Shown here piece after piece: positions 23,263-36,683 of a stretch of DNA of 60,000 nucleotides (within the stretch, counting starts at the first letter, position 1; the number at the start of each line of letters is the position of its first letter). The stretch lies in assembly GCF_030272615.1 (NCBI RefSeq), contig NC_081415.1, forward strand, positions 507,425,373 to 507,485,372, in the 5' to 3' direction. This stretch comes from Cryptomeria japonica. Lineage: Eukaryota; Streptophyta; Pinopsida; Cupressales; Cupressaceae. The notes under the pieces are model-generated. The model saw nothing but the letters and a program-made list of their open reading frames with translations, was not told the DNA's origin and ran no database searches. A program made the position numbers and the translations under genes.

Positions 23263-24441
23263 TAGTTTTTTTTACAAGTGTAGCGTCAGAAAATTTCTCT
23301 GCTTTGGCACTATATATTGAAGTCATGTAAATCAAATAATTTTTGTCAATTTTCACTACATCAACTTTGGATGCAGAAGTTTGGAATTTTTCCGCAATTA
23401 GATGGAATATGCAAATTTTTCTAACACTGGGAAATGATCACTTTAGTGTTGCAACTTCCTCTGATATGTCTGAGCCTTCTCCAAACAAGAAGACAATGAA
23501 ATATAAATATCAAAACATGTTCCCAATGACCTTTGTGTCATCCAATATCAACAACATCATAGATACAAAGATTGGTCACGTGGACATGTCTAAATTCTTG
23601 AAGAAAGGCTACATCACTATAGAAGACTCCATCAAATGAGTCTAACCTATTTATAGTCATACCTCGGGACTCGATGATTCCAAGGTGCAAGCCATGATAC
23701 ATAAATATGAAGAATGTAGATGATGAAGATGTGTCTCCAGACACTTAGTTTATTATTCATGCTTTCTAGTTATGCATTTTGTAGTTTGTCTACAACATTT
23801 TACATGTCTTTTGTAAAAATGAAGTTACATGTAAACACAACACAAGTCCTAAGTCAAATTGAACTCTACAATTGAATAATTCAAGTTAGTTGTATATGTC
23901 CTCTTTTTTCTCCCAACTTTTCTCTCTATATAGGAGAGAGCTCTATTGTACATCTTATCTTTTAGATTATGCATTGAAACTCTACCAATTTGATGAGCAT
24001 TTCAAAACTTTGTTTTAAAGTGTAAATCAAGTCTCAATAAATCAAAGAAGCAAGTTGGCATCCAATCTTTGTCTTGGATTCAACAAATGTTATGTGGTGA
24101 GATTGTTCTTATGTCCTTCTTATCACGTTATCTTGGAAGTGATCGAATTGTGTAGTGTGGGAAATCATTTGATTAGAAGGTGTTCTAAATTTGATTTTGT
24201 AGACTTTGAGCTACATTAGTGCATTTGGGATTTATTTTATGTGTATGAATTGCTGATAATTTGGAGACTTTGGGCTGCATTTTGTTACCTACATTTAAGT
24301 AAATGATTTATGGTGTATCTTGGAGACTTTGTACTACTTATATATCACAACTTTATTTCATCAAATTGCGTAAGGAGTAACAAAAGAATTTGGGCTTATG
24401 TGAACTCTTTGATTATTGTAACAAGTTGGTATCTTTATGGT
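23263..24441 (+). other. Left flank of element 2, LTR-like
   Basis: No supported gene; a 98-residue frame at 23343-23639 is unrecognised. From about 23,750 the text resembles an LTR: a TATA box (CTATATAGG, about 23930), about 500 bp of leader-like DNA, then ATTGTAACA followed by GTTGGTATC, which resembles an LTR end and the start of an initiator-Met primer site (TGGTATCAGAGC). Element 2 inserted 12 bp after that. This would make the host site an older Copia-type element. Weak evidence. Confidence 0.3.
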
Positions 24442-25463
24442 TGTATACACCTAAAAATGGTCTGAAGATAATTAATTAAATAAGCAATTATTTAACTAAT
24501 CCTCCTCCCCAATTTAATTGAATTCATCAATAATTTGATTAAATACCCCCTTTCATCTACTTATTAATAAATCTAAGGATTTATTTAATAGGTTCATTTC
24601 ATCCCCTTTGATTAATTAATTCAAATTAATTAATTTTCTCCATCCAAAATCATTTCTTCTAATCCTAATTAATTAAAAAAAATCAAATTCATGAGTTGTT
24701 GAGATTAATTAGCCTTTTCCCATTATTTGAATTTTTAAATTCAAATTCTCCTAACTTCTACCACTCCTAAACCTAACCATTCCTAAACCTAATCCATTCT
24801 ACCTACACCCATGTCCCCTTTCATCCAACATCTTCTAGAACCTTTGTGACACTTGTCACTAAGTGTTCCCTTTCATCTAACCTCTTCTAGAAGCCTCTTG
24901 ACACTTGTCACCATAGAGATGACATATGTTTCCTTTAATCCAACCCCTTTGTCAACCTCCTCCAATTTAACCATTGATATCTTCAGATCAATCTTGACCG
25001 TTGATTCTTTCCACCTCACCCCTAGCCTTGTAAATCCTATAAAATAGACCTCATTTTGGAGCAATATGGATCCCATCTCATTTTCATCTTATGCATTGTT
25101 ACTATAGGCATCTAGCTTCTAGTTTATCATTCTTAGCAATGTTATCATACTCAATTTTAGCTTAATTGCATCTTAATCTTAGTTCATTTTCTAGATCAAT
25201 CATGAATTCATATAGCTTAATCATGCTATTCTTGCTAGATCATGCATTTTCATCATTCAAATCCTCCATTTAAGTGTAGTCAAGTCACTGGAATTTGCAT
25301 AACCAAATCTGAGAGCAAAATTCATACTTGCATTTACTAGGAGGCAATAAGTCGATTAGCTATGGTTTTGTCTTTCATTGTTTCAATTTACTAACCATTG
25401 CTTGTAATGATTTATTGAGTGCATTGTGGTTGCAGGTACAGGTACACTTCACAGAGCACAACA
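24442..25463 (+). repeat. 5' LTR of element 2
   Basis: TGTATACACC at the start, CACAACA at the end; 1022 bp. A TATA box (TATAAAATA) lies at 25038-25046, about 600 bp in. The GAGCAC(A/G)ACA end is shared with the 3' copy. Confidence 0.95.
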
Positions 25464-25466
25464 TTT

Positions 25467-25484
25467 TGGTGCCCACTGTGGGGC
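25467..25484 (+). promoter_or_regulatory. Primer binding site of element 2
   Basis: TGGTGCCCACTGTGGGGC starts 4 bases after the LTR end. Its complement ends in CCA like a tRNA 3' end. GGCGCCCACxGTGGGGC-type sites are common in plant Tat elements. I do not assign the tRNA. Confidence 0.8.
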
Positions 25485-25549
25485 TAGAATCATCACTTTT
25501 GGCCTCTTAATCTTTAGCAAACTTCCTCTCTGTCTGGCTCTATTTCAAA

Positions 25550-25850
25550 AATTCGTACGAGTTGCTTTTTCAGCTCATACGAACTTCCTTTCAGCCCAGG
25601 ACGATAGGCCATCTTAACTCATATCAGGTGATTCTTTTGTCGTACAATATCATTTTACTCATTGCAAGATAGTTGATCCTGTGTCGTACGAGCTCCATTT
25701 CATTATTGTATGAGAGCTAAATGTGTGTCGTACGAATTTCTGGCTGCAAAATCCTATGTCGTACGAGTTCATTTTGGTCTCTATGGGAAATCTAAAGTTC
25801 TGTCATACTAAGTGGAAAATTGTGTCATACGAGTCTCTGTCTCAATAATT
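25550..25850. repeat. Dispersed TCGTACGA palindrome words, first cluster
   Basis: At least six occurrences of the TCGTACGA palindrome or one-base variants (TCATACGA, GCGTACGA-like) occur here, spaced about 40-60 bp, with a second cluster at 26870-27030. The central words GTAC and CGTACG are short perfect palindromes. Confidence 0.6.
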
Positions 25851-26137
25851 TTTTAATAGACTACATTTTAAGGTTTTCTAGTTTTAATCCGAGATCTTCT
25901 AACACTAACCCTGATTTGTTTATGAGATTTTTGATAGCCTAACTCTTTCCTGCAGGACGATTGATGAAGATACGCTTTTCAAAGACATAATTCAAAACAC
26001 AAATGACTACTAATGGATCTATTTTGCAGGTTGCCTATGAATCCGACTAAACTTTGTGTATTCATTTAAGTTTTCTAGGCACACTTCAATTTTGCTAAAG
26101 GAAATGAACAATCTTGTATTTTGCGTCTTTGATGATA

Positions 26138-26169
26138 GGCGAGTATGCTCTCACCTTTCTTAGGTGATC
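26138..26169 (+). promoter_or_regulatory. Leader double hairpin of element 2
   Basis: GAG/CTC around TATG, then TCACCT/AGGTGA with a TTCTT-type loop. Same position and order as the element 1 motifs, but with a different, still fully paired stem. Confidence 0.5.
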
Positions 26170-27668
26170 AGAAAGCTAGACTCATCTTTTGCTTTTATTA
26201 GTACATTTCTTTAGCAGGCCTGCCCTCCTGAGGAGTAATAACTCTTAGCCATTAAGGCTAGTGAGAGGGGAATGACCTAAGTGGGAACGGCTAACGCCAA
26301 GTAATCCAACCCACTATAAAATAAATGGGTTTTTGATGAAAATCAAAACAATGACAGTGCTTAGGAATATCTCTCCTCTGTACCTTCGGGTATATCAAAC
26401 CTTGGTTTTCAAGGCTGGGAGACCTCTTAATTGAGTTTATACCCCGACATGCTGAACGGATCCCTTACTAGTGCCGGTTAAAATAGAAGCTACCCGATTC
26501 ACCTCCGAAAGGGTGATAATCTTTATGTAAGAGATATAGTAACTCTCCCAAGACACTTGCCATATCATGCCCCCATTAGCATTTGGAGTTAGATAATACG
26601 GCGTTGAGAATCCATTGCGTGAGACTTAGCGGCCGTATTCTGATTAGCTATTGGGTGTGTACCTAAGTCAGCAAGCACAAGTTTTCATTCTCAACCAACT
26701 TCCTTAGGGTTTAGCTTGATTGGGAGTCACGTATCACATCATGTGTTTGCTGTGTATTCATCCCTAAATCAAAAAATCGGACACTTCAAACTAGAAAACA
26801 AAGTAAAATATCAAAATTCAGTGATCAAAACTCAAACAAGCAAACAATTTTTTATCACTGTTCAAATACCTGTCGTACGAGTCAGGATTCTCTATCGTAT
26901 TTCTTGATCTTCTGTCATACGATTCAAGATTCTATGTCATACGAAACACTGCTTTTCACATGAAATCACTAGTCTGTCATTCTTTAGTATATCTCTTGTC
27001 ATTTCAGGCTTTAGAATCTGTCGTACGAAACTCTGCATTTGTCAGTCTAGAGCTGTGTCCTGCATGCCTGTTTCAGATTGGTCATTTTTGCCTAATCAAT
27101 TTGCAGTAAGCATAAACACCTGTTATCTGTTATTCTGTGCTTGGATTGTCTCCTTTGTTTACTTGGTAAAGTTATCATCCATCAAAATCAGACTTTAGAA
27201 AATATACACTTTAAGATTTTCAAAGTGCTCACCCCCAACAAGTTCAAGATCTAAACATCTCAAAGTGCATTATCACCCTTTTTGATAAACTAATCACTCA
27301 AACATAGTTTCTCATTAGGATCAATCATCCTTTATCATGAAACTGAAACGTTTGGTTAGGATAATCTTGTCCCACATCATAGGATATATCATTCCTACTA
27401 GACTTGGTTTTTATCAAATCATCACCATTGCACTCCTAAACTGAAGATCGAAAAACTTGCAAACTTTTAAACACTTGAATTCTCTTTTAGTGTCATATCA
27501 CTTTATTGCCTTGAAATTGACTTTTGATCACTTATCAAAACAACCTTTTGGACAATCAAATCCTAAGCAAAATAACACACGTGTATGCTTGTTCTAACTT
27601 GAGCTCAGAGATGAAAGATCGCAGAGACTGAAATTGAAACATTGAAAACATTCGAAGAGCATATAACC

Positions 27669-29230
27669 ATGGAACATGAAGATGAAATACAAGTTGAAGA
27701 AGAAATAACAGAACAAAACATTAGAGACATCAAGAAAGATCCCCAATTTGACAAATTTATGTAGAAATTGTTGGAGGAAGAAAAAGAAAAATACTTTCTA
27801 ATGTTAGCCAAATCCGGTGCTACACTTCCCCCAGATTTTGATGTGAATAAATTGATACAAGAAAAGTGACCCTCCCCCTAATAATGAACAATATAAGGAC
27901 ATCTTTGGTCTCTGCATGAATGACACATCAATTCCCAATGACACCAGAACCAATGAAGAAACTGACATACCTAGAAGATATGAAGTAGAAATCCTAAATA
28001 ACATTCAATTCAATGAGGATACAAGAAGAGCTAGAGATGAAACAAGAAGAGATCTCAATCCTCCTAGAATGAAAAATCATGGTCATGCAAGAACAAATCA
28101 TGTTGATAATCCTATCATGACTCTCACACAACAACTGCAAGCAATGCAAACACAAATCCAAGAGATGCAAAGAGGAAATGTTAGACAATACTCACTTCAA
28201 GAAATCTGTTTGTATCCTTTTGACATAAATCTAAACATGATACCATTTCCTATAGGTTTTGAAACTTCAAGATATGAAAAATATGATGGAAGCACCGACC
28301 CTCAAGATCATATATGATAATTTTGCACAATGAGTATGGAGTTTGCACATGAGGATACCTACTTAATGAGACTATTTCCGAAAAGCTTAACTAGACTAGC
28401 TATGGAACGGTTCTCCAAACTTACACCTGGAATTAGATCATTTTTAGAGTTGGTGGATAAGTTTGTTTCACAATACTCCTACAACATACAACATGAAGTA
28501 ACAATGCTAGACCTGTGTAACACTAAACAAAAAAGTGGAGAACCCTTCATGACATTCTTACAACGATGGAGACGCCTAGCATCGCGGTATCCTCGTACAT
28601 TGCTAGAGTACGAAAAAAATGGACATATCCATTGACAACTTAAATGATCAAATGAGTTATTAATTAAAAATGCAAGGAAATCAAAGCTTTGGAAAAATGG
28701 TTGATAATGGAATCAAAATGGATGAAGCCATGATAAAGAATGGTGAGTTGAAAATATACAAAGAAGGAGTCCATCCTCCTAGCAACAACAATAACAAAAA
28801 TCACAATGATAAGCCAAAGTTTTGGAATAGAAATCAAAATGTTGTCAATGATGGGATAGTAGATAACAACAATGTGAAACCAAAGCAACTAGTTTTCAAT
28901 TTATCTACTCACTCAGTAGCAACACAACAAAACAACAACCACCAAAGAGCAACTATCAAAACTTTCTTTCGAAGAAAATTCACAAACATTGGTGAATCCT
29001 TGGGATCAGCATTAAAGACCTTCTCACAAACAAATTGATCACTTTACTAGAAGAAAGGAACTACAAACCTCAAATCAAACCACCTTGGTGGAAAGATAAT
29101 TAGTATTGCGATTTCCATCAAAACAAGGGACATCTCACAGATAATTGTCAAAAGTTGAAACATGTCATACAAGACTTAATTGATAATAGTGTAATAACTA
29201 TGGATGGACATACAACAAATGAATCTCATA
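27669..29230 (+). pseudogene. gag: Element 2 gag, interrupted
   Basis: Starts at ATG 27669 (MEHEDEIQVEE). An N-terminal acidic part matches the element 1 N-terminus (LAKSGATLPPDF against LESGAQLLPEF). A frameshift near 27870 leads to the gag core (FDINLNMIPFPIGFE, DPQDH, then MEFAHEDTYLMRLFPKSL, FVSQYSYN, QRWRRLASRYP). Consecutive stops lie near 28315-28320, others near 28635 and 29038. A zinc-knuckle-like CDFHQNKGHLTDNC block (about 29110-29150) closes the domain. The Arg and Trp codons broken in element 1 at 3702 and 3942 are intact here. Confidence 0.82.
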
Positions 29231-31602
29231 CTGCCTTTAAAATTCCACTTCCAAACTATGAGAAAGGTGAGTCATCAACAACAAACAATGGTAAGGGTAA
29301 AGCGAAGGTAAACTACGCGCATACATATGACAATGTGGTGAATGTGATTGTAGTTAAAGAAAAACAAAATCAAGAACATGCTCATGCTATCACAAGAAGC
29401 AAAGCCAAATTTGTTTTGTTGGGTCCTACAACAAATGCATCATCCACTACAACAAAACAATACAATCTAGTGGAACAATTACAGAAAACACCTGCCCAAA
29501 TATCAATCTTGGAACTTTTAAAGCTTTCACCCACACATAAAGAAATTCTTGAACAATCATTAGTAGATACAATAGTTTCCAAATATCTTGATATTGATCA
29601 ATTCCAAACCATGGTGGAACACCTCATAACCTCTCATTGCTTATCATTCACTGACGAAGATGACATGTTCTTGCAACATCCTCACAACGCTCCTTTGCAT
29701 ATTGAAGTCCTTATTCACAAAACACGAGTCAAAGGTGTTCTAATAGACGGTGGAGATAGCCTAAATATTTGTTCATTAAGTCTTGTTCATGCCTTAGGAT
29801 ATTTAGAAGACGCAGTTGATGTTCAGAAAAGGATCACTATAAAAGCCTATGATGAAGAAGAATGTTCCTCTAAGGGAATTGTGATACTACCAATCAGAGT
29901 GGGACCTCTACAAAAACACACAGCATGCCAAGTTATCGACTTGGACCTATCATATAATGTGCTCCTAGGGAGACTATGGATACATAACTTGCAAGCTGTC
30001 CCATCAACCTATCATCAATGTGTCAAATTTTCCTACGAGAGACAAGAAATCACAATATCTGCAGATGCAAATCCATTCCAATATTGTAGAAATATAAAAA
30101 TGGCTCAAGAAGTAATTGTTCCTCATAACAGGGAAGCAACATCCTTGAACACACTATCCAAGGAAAAATCATTTGCCTCTATTCTATCAAGTATGGAAAA
30201 ACAAATTCAGCTAAGAGATCGAGAGAACAAAGAATACTCAATATCACAATTACCACTTTCTCCTAAATCCTCAGGAAAACCATCAAGCTCTAAATAACAA
30301 CCAATTATGAAACATCTTCCGTTATTTGATGGAGCATTTATTAGTGCTGGAACCTTATCAGAGGAGACATAAGACAAAGATGTACTACATTGGCTATACA
30401 AAGATGAAGAAGTTCAACAAAAGGTCAACAATGTCAGAATACCTACAGAAAAATATGGAAAAGGATTCAACATTCTTCGAAGGATGGGATACAATGGGAC
30501 AAGCCCTATAGGAAAAAGAAAACAAGGTATCTCAAAACCTATTCAGCCTCATACTCAGCAGACTACAGACAAAACAAGTTTAGGGTATGGACAAGTCACT
30601 CTACCGAAAGACACATCTTTTAGTCAACAACAAGAAGAATATGAAAATAGACAAGAACAACTAGCAATTGAAAGGGAAGAAAAATCAGCTAAGTAACAAG
30701 CACAAGCAAACACAAAATGGCAAAAGAAGCAAGCTTCAAATCAACAAGAGAAACAAACTAAAAACATCTCTCAAGCAACATTAAATCTCAATCAAAGTAA
30801 ACATGAGCCTAGTACTATTCCAGGAGAACTCAGAGAAAAGTTGACAAAACTCAATCTCAGTCCTGAAGAGGTTGAATATGAAAGAAGAAAAAGTATAGCC
30901 AGAAAAGCGGAAGAAATGTTATATGACCAAATCTGTAGACTACAAGCTGCAAGTGATACAGATTCTAATGAATGGGAATGGGATTCCTATCACTTTGAAG
31001 AATCAGCTGAAGAAAAATGCTTTGAAGGAGATATAGAAGTCGATATAGTTCACACGTATACAGGACAAACATCAGGAACTACTTCACTTGAATTAGAATC
31101 ACATTCGGCTAACTTGGACTTAACCGAGGACGATCAGGAACTTCTTACGCGAGGTCATTCTAATGAGAGTACCATTTTAGACATCGACATACATATTGCA
31201 AACTTTGATACATCCATCATGACCCTTGAAACCCTTGCAACATACCAACCTGAAGATCCCCTACTTCTAATCCACCCCGAGCTTATTGATTGGGAAAATG
31301 AAGGACATACTGCTATTGATACCTTTCCAAATGACCATGCCATATCTATATATCTTAATGCAATTGAACCCATAACAACTTTAACCAGGAATGTCAGAAA
31401 CACATCTCCCAGTCAAGTGGGTGCCAAATCTTCTAGTCGCAAAAGTGAAAATAAAGAAAACAATATCAACTCTAATGTTGAAAACCATTTCTTGGCAACA
31501 TTAGACCAAGAAAAAGTAAAAACAAAGGACACATCTAATGGTGAAAACCTCCTTGAGGCGCTGGAAGATGGGAGATTTGACACTTTACTTGAGCACTATT
31601 AA
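29155..31602 (+). pseudogene. pol: Element 2 protease, G-patch and acidic linker
   Basis: The 380-residue stretch from 29155 holds the LELLKLSPTHKEILEQ block shared with element 1 and an aspartic protease with LIDGGDS (about 29740-29760) and YNVLLGRLWIHNL. The frame stops at 30295. The G-patch is decayed: KGFNILRRMGYNG then GKRKQGISKPI (about 30463-30540), with Ser-Pro-Ile where the glycine loop is usually GLG. A Gln/Lys-rich stretch and an acidic linker (30841-31602, ATLDQEKVKTKD matching APLDEQKIKTKG of element 1) follow. Confidence 0.8.
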
Positions 31603-31611
31603 GAAAGATCA

Positions 31612-32894
31612 TCCATTTTGATCGAACCAACAGAGGTAGTTAACATTGGCACAATAGAGCAACCAAAGATTCTTCATCCAACATCTTTTTCAGAGGTAGA
31701 AATGCAACAATATGTGGAATTCTTCAAATGACGGAAAATCAATTTTGTCTGGTCCTATGCAGACATGCCAGGGTTAGATCCAGAGCTTATTATGCATCAC
31801 TTGAATGTTAATCCAAGAGCCAAACCAGTCAAACAGATGTTAAGGAAAATGCATCCTCATATCGCTCTCCTAGTCAAAGCAGAACTAAAGAAATTACTGG
31901 ATGTCAGATTCATTAGACCTGTAGCATATCCTCAATAGGTATCCAACATTGTTCCTATTTCAAAACCAGATAAAAGCATCCGAATATGCACAGACTTCAA
32001 AGATCTTAATAACGCATGTCCAAAGGATGACTTTCCTTTGCCTAACATCGACATCATTATAGATTTAACTGCTGGACACTCCATGTTTTCTCTAATGTAT
32101 GGTTTCTTCGGATACAATTAGATCAAAATAGCACCTAAAGATCAAGAAAAGACAGCTTTCACATGTCCATGGGGTACTTTTTGCTGGAACATCATGCCTT
32201 TTGGATTAAAGAACACAGGTGCTACATATCAAAGAGCTATGACAACTATATTTCATGACATGATGCACACATTCATGGAAGACTATAAGGATGAGATATT
32301 AGCTAAATCATATAAAAAAGAAGAACATATACAGATACTGGAAAAGATCTTTGATAGGTTAGAACAATACAAGCTAAGGCTAAACCCTAAGAAATGTTCC
32401 TTTGGTGTTACTTCAGGAAAGCTATTGGGATACATTTTTCAGCAAGAGGTATCGAGGTAAATCCAGCTAAGGTTAAAGCAATCATGGAAATGGCATCTCC
32501 CAAGAATATCAGTCAACTAAGATCACTACAAGGAAGACTCCAGTCAATCAGAAGATTTGTGGCTCAATTAGCAGATAAATGTCAACCATTTACTCACCTA
32601 TTGCACAAACATGTTAATTTTAAATGCGACCATCAATGTGAAGAAGCATTCAACAAGATCAAGGCATATCTCATGCAACCACCTGTTCTAATGTCACCAA
32701 TTCTAGGAAAGCCATTATTACTCTATGTATCAACCACTGAAGCATCATTAAAAATTTTGCTCGCACAACAAGATAAGGAAGGAAAAGAACGAGCCATCTA
32801 CTACACCAACAGAACACTAGTAGGATATGAGGTTAACTATTCATCAGCAGAAAAAGCATGCTTGGTAGTAGTTTTTGCCTCTCAAAAACTATGA
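31612..32894 (+). pseudogene. pol: Element 2 reverse transcriptase and RNase H
   Basis: WSYADMPGLDPEL begins the RT homology (about 31750), followed by CPKDDFPLPNID and MPFGLKNTGATYQRAM. The catalytic box reads YKDE at 32284-32295 instead of YVDD: the second acidic residue is Glu and Val is Lys, so the polymerase would be dead or badly impaired. Stops include TAG 31936 (Trp in element 1) and TAG 32119 (Gln in element 1). A frameshift near 32430 moves homology to the next frame (ARGIEVNPAKVKAIMEM). RNase H follows (GKPLLLYV, RAIYYTNRTLVGYE) to the TGA near 32892. Confidence 0.85.
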
Positions 32895-34904
32895 CACTAT
32901 CTACTATCTCACTCCATCAAGTTAATGGCTAAAATTGATCCTCTGAAGTATTTTCTCAGCAAAGCCACATTGATAGGATGACTAGAAAAGTGGATCATGA
33001 TTCTAAGCGAGTTTGATATTGAATATGTTGATAGAAAAGCTATCAAGGGACAAGTCATCACAGATCAACTAGCAAAAACACCACTTCAAGATGACCATCC
33101 TCTACATCTTGAGTTTCGTGATGCTGATATCCTAATGGTCACAACAAAAGTATGGCAACTATACTTTGATGGTTCATATACACAACACGGATCAAGAGCA
33201 GGAACTATATTCATCACACCACAAGGTCATACAATCCCAAAAGCATACAAATTAAGATTTCCATGCACAAACAATATAGCAGAGTATGAAGCATTGGTAA
33301 CAGGTATCAAAATGGTTGTAGAATGGAACATTAAACAACTTCAGGTCTTTAGAGACTCTCAACTCATCATTAATCAAATCAATGATGACTATCAAACAAA
33401 AGATGACAAACTCATGCCTTACAAAAAGATGGTGGATGATTTCAAGAAGTACTTTGTAGAAATAACTTTTGAACAAATCCCAAGAAATGACAACAAAGCA
33501 GCAGACACCATAGCTACACTTGCTTCTCTATTGTAGACATAGGAAAATCAACAACGCTATGAATTCCTGGTAGAAGAGTTGTTTCATCCCGCCTTTAATT
33601 GTCCTGATTCCCAAACCATCTGTCAACTTATTGGACATAATTCCTCCCGCTATGGCCAAACTTACAGATACCTGAAAGACAACATCTTACCTCTAGACTT
33701 ATCAAAAAAACAAAAGAGAAACTTTATTCGCCAATCCTCCCATTATACTCTCGTCGCGGATACCCTATATAAATGAGGTCTAGATGGTACTCTCTTAAGA
33801 TGTCTCAAACAAGAAGAATTTGAGAAGGCCTTACATGAAGTCCATAACGACATTTGTAGCACTCATTCAAGTGGTCTTACCCTTTCAAAAAAACTCATAC
33901 GCTTGGGCTATTATTGGCCAACTATGGAATGAGATTCTTTTAAAATAGCAAGAACATGCAAACAATGTCATATCCATGGGAACTTGATTCATGCACCAGC
34001 ACAAGAACTTCATGCTTTAGTAACATCTTGGCCTTTTTGTCAATGGGGTCTTGATCTGGTAGGAAAGATAAATCCTTCCTCATCTAATGGACACAAATTC
34101 ATGTTGGTAGCTACAAAATATTTTACAAATTAGATTGAGGTGGTACCTCTCATCAATATCACAGGAAAACAAATTGCTACATTTATCTTGAATAATATCA
34201 TCTGTCGCTATGGAATACCAATGACCATTATTACAGATAATGGGTGACCATTCAAGAATCAAGATGTACAAGAGCTCTGTGAGAAGTTCAAAATCCAACA
34301 CATATTCTCCACACCATATTATCCATAGGGAAATGGGCAGGTAGAAGCATATAACAAAACTATTCTGAAAATCCTTAAAAAGACAGTGAATGATGCTGGG
34401 AAAGATTGGCATATTCAACTAAGCCCTGCTCTCTGGGCCTACCGCACCAGTATTTGCACACCGACAGGTGCCACACCTTTCTCTCTTGTATATGGATCAA
34501 AAGCCATATTGCCATTCGAAGTAGAGATACCCTCTCTACGTGTATCACTAAAAGGACTCATCCCAGATGAAGAACAAAGAGTATCTAGACTACAAGAGTT
34601 AGAATTGATCCATGAATGAAGACAAAATGCCTTTGATCATTTAAAGGTATATCAACAAAGAATGTGTCAGAGCTATAATCACAAGGTTAAACCACAAATC
34701 TTTCAAGTGGGAGAACTAGTGCTAAAGGAAAATCCATGCAACTAGGCAGATCGAGAAAAGAAAGGAAAGTTTGAACCAAACTGGTTAGGTCCATTTGTGG
34801 TCACAATAGTATTTGGATTAGGAGCATATCAACTATCAACATAGAATGAGAATCAACTAGAGGAACCTATCAATAGCATGCACCTGAAGAAATTCTATGT
34901 CTGA
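32895..34904 (+). pseudogene. pol: Element 2 archaeal-type RNase H and integrase
   Basis: The connector EFDIEYVDRKAIKGQVI is followed by the second RNase H (33150-33530) with YFDGS, AEYEAL and RDSQL acids, then integrase: zinc region near 33830-33980 ending CKQCH, core D in LDLVG, D in ITDNG and E in GQVEAYNK, and a C-terminal end at HLKKFYV, TGA 34902-34904. Stops interrupt it (for example near 33537, 33774, 33930, 34130, 34245, 34327, 34617). The AEYEAL acid lost in element 1 (KYEAL context) is preserved here. Confidence 0.85.
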
Positions 34905-35075
34905 AAAAAGCATAAAAAATCAAAAAAAGTGAAAAAGCAAAAAAATAAAAAATAAAGTGAAAAAGCAGAAAAATAAAAAACAGTGAAAAAGCAGAAAAAT
35001 AAAAAACAGTGAAAAAGTAGAAATATCAAAAATAGTGAAAAAAAATCAAATATCAGAAAAAGTGCAATAAAAACA
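34905..35075 (+). repeat. A-rich tandem repeats after element 2 pol
   Basis: Units of the type AACAGTGAAAAAGCAGAAAA recur about five times. A similar A-rich stretch follows pol in element 1 (9710-9850). In both, GGTGAAAACCTGGCAAA comes next. Confidence 0.8.
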
Positions 35076-36225
35076 GATGGTGAAAACCTGGCAAATAGGC
35101 ACTATCTGCCTGCTAGCTCTTCCATCTATTAGTTCATGCATCTTTCTGTGTGCATTCATGAATTTTCCATCAGTGCTATTCATATGCATCATCAAGCTTT
35201 GTACATATGCAGACATCCCAGGTGGCTTCTTGCCATGGTTTGGATCATTGGATATATCATAACAACTTTGTTTCTAGGCTTGGGGTAAAATCCTACACTT
35301 AGCTGGGGGCAAAACTTTGGATCAATTTTGAGCTAAATCAAACAAATAGACCAAACAGTTAGACGACTCTTATCAAGCAAAAGCTAAGATAGATCCAACA
35401 TTGAACACGAGATCAAACTATCAACCATCAAGCTATCATAAAATCAATCTAAGCACATCACACACTTTTCAGTGGATAATATCTTTTTGGATAATGATTG
35501 TAACATGATTGTTCAACTTTTCTATATTGCTTTTCGCTATCATGATTTCTGAGTGACTCCAGGATGTCTTTGACTAGAGGAACAAGGAAGAAACATGATA
35601 TTTTTCTTATCTGTTGTCTGAAAATTAATTATTAATATGTACAAATTTGTCTCAAGACAAGATCATCAGAATATCATTGAAGACATGTCCGATTTGTGTA
35701 TTGAAATGATTAATACTGTTTGTTTTACGCAAGCAACACTCAGGTCATCTCGATTCAATTATACCTCGATGCTTGTGCTAACTTGCTATATCAAAATTTA
35801 GGAAAGAAGTGCTCAGGTCATCATGGTTTAATTATACCATCGATGTTTGCACTCACTTCCCACATTTCAAAAGCTCAATGATGACAAAAATGCAAAATAA
35901 TCAAGAGACTGGTCCAGTCGTAGCTTTGCATTTCATTGCATTTTAGCTTGCATTTCATTCTTGCATGGGATTCTGAAAGCTCCTTTTATCCAAGGTTAAA
36001 TCTATCACAGGAATCATCAAAGTATCATCACAAGTGTATACGCAATCAAGCGAATAACTCATATCTCTTCAGATATTGTCGACCCAATGAAAATCTTATG
36101 TTATCTCTCTCAACGGAATCAACAATTAGCATATCCAAATATTTTTGCAACTTGATATCAACAAACTATTAGTTCTTTATCTAATCAACCTTATCAAATC
36201 AAATCAATCAATCAAACCTAATCGA
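35076..36225 (+). other. 3' untranslated region of element 2
   Basis: No gene. A direct repeat about 80 bp apart (GCTCAGGTCATC then ATTATACC...CGATG, near 35745-35855) is the only notable structure. Short frames at 35077 and 35936 are not called. Confidence 0.5.
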
Positions 36226-36417
36226 TTCTGATCATGTCTTATACAGGATGTATCCTTCCTAAAACCAGACGTTCTAATCATGTCTTATACAAGATGAATC
36301 CTTCTTGAAACCAGACGCTTTGATCATCGTTGTCTTATACAGGATGAATCCTTCTTGAAACCAGACACTTTGATCATCGTTGTCTTATACAGGATGAATC
36401 CTTCCTGAAACCAGATC
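36226..36417 (+). repeat. 51-bp-type tandem array in element 2 (four units)
   Basis: Four units with GTCTTATACAGGATGAATCC and GAAACCAGAC, homologous to the twelve-unit array of element 1 at 11552-12130. Confidence 0.9.
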
Positions 36418-36683
36418 GAATATCGATCTTATCAATCTAATCAATCAATATTTTTCAATCTTACCAATCTAAGCAATCAAGCTAATCAAAGAACTCACAT
36501 TTTCATCAAAACACAGTTGCAGAATTCAAATCAAATCTATCGGGATATCAATCTCACAAATACTCCAAAGATCAATTATCTCAATTGATCTCTTGAGGGG
36601 GCATGATCATCATACTGGAATTTAGCAATCAAGAGCTGGGGCATCCTATCAAATTAGTATCAGCACCAAAATGAGATTATTCT

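Larger units (their letters stand above)
25485..27668 (+). other. 5' untranslated leader of element 2
   Basis: About 2.2 kb without a supported gene. GTCGTACGA-type words recur many times (25560-25830 and 26870-27030), often as GTCGTACGAG or decayed GTCATACGA. 26010-26330 aligns with the element 1 leader near 730-1000. Confidence 0.55.
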
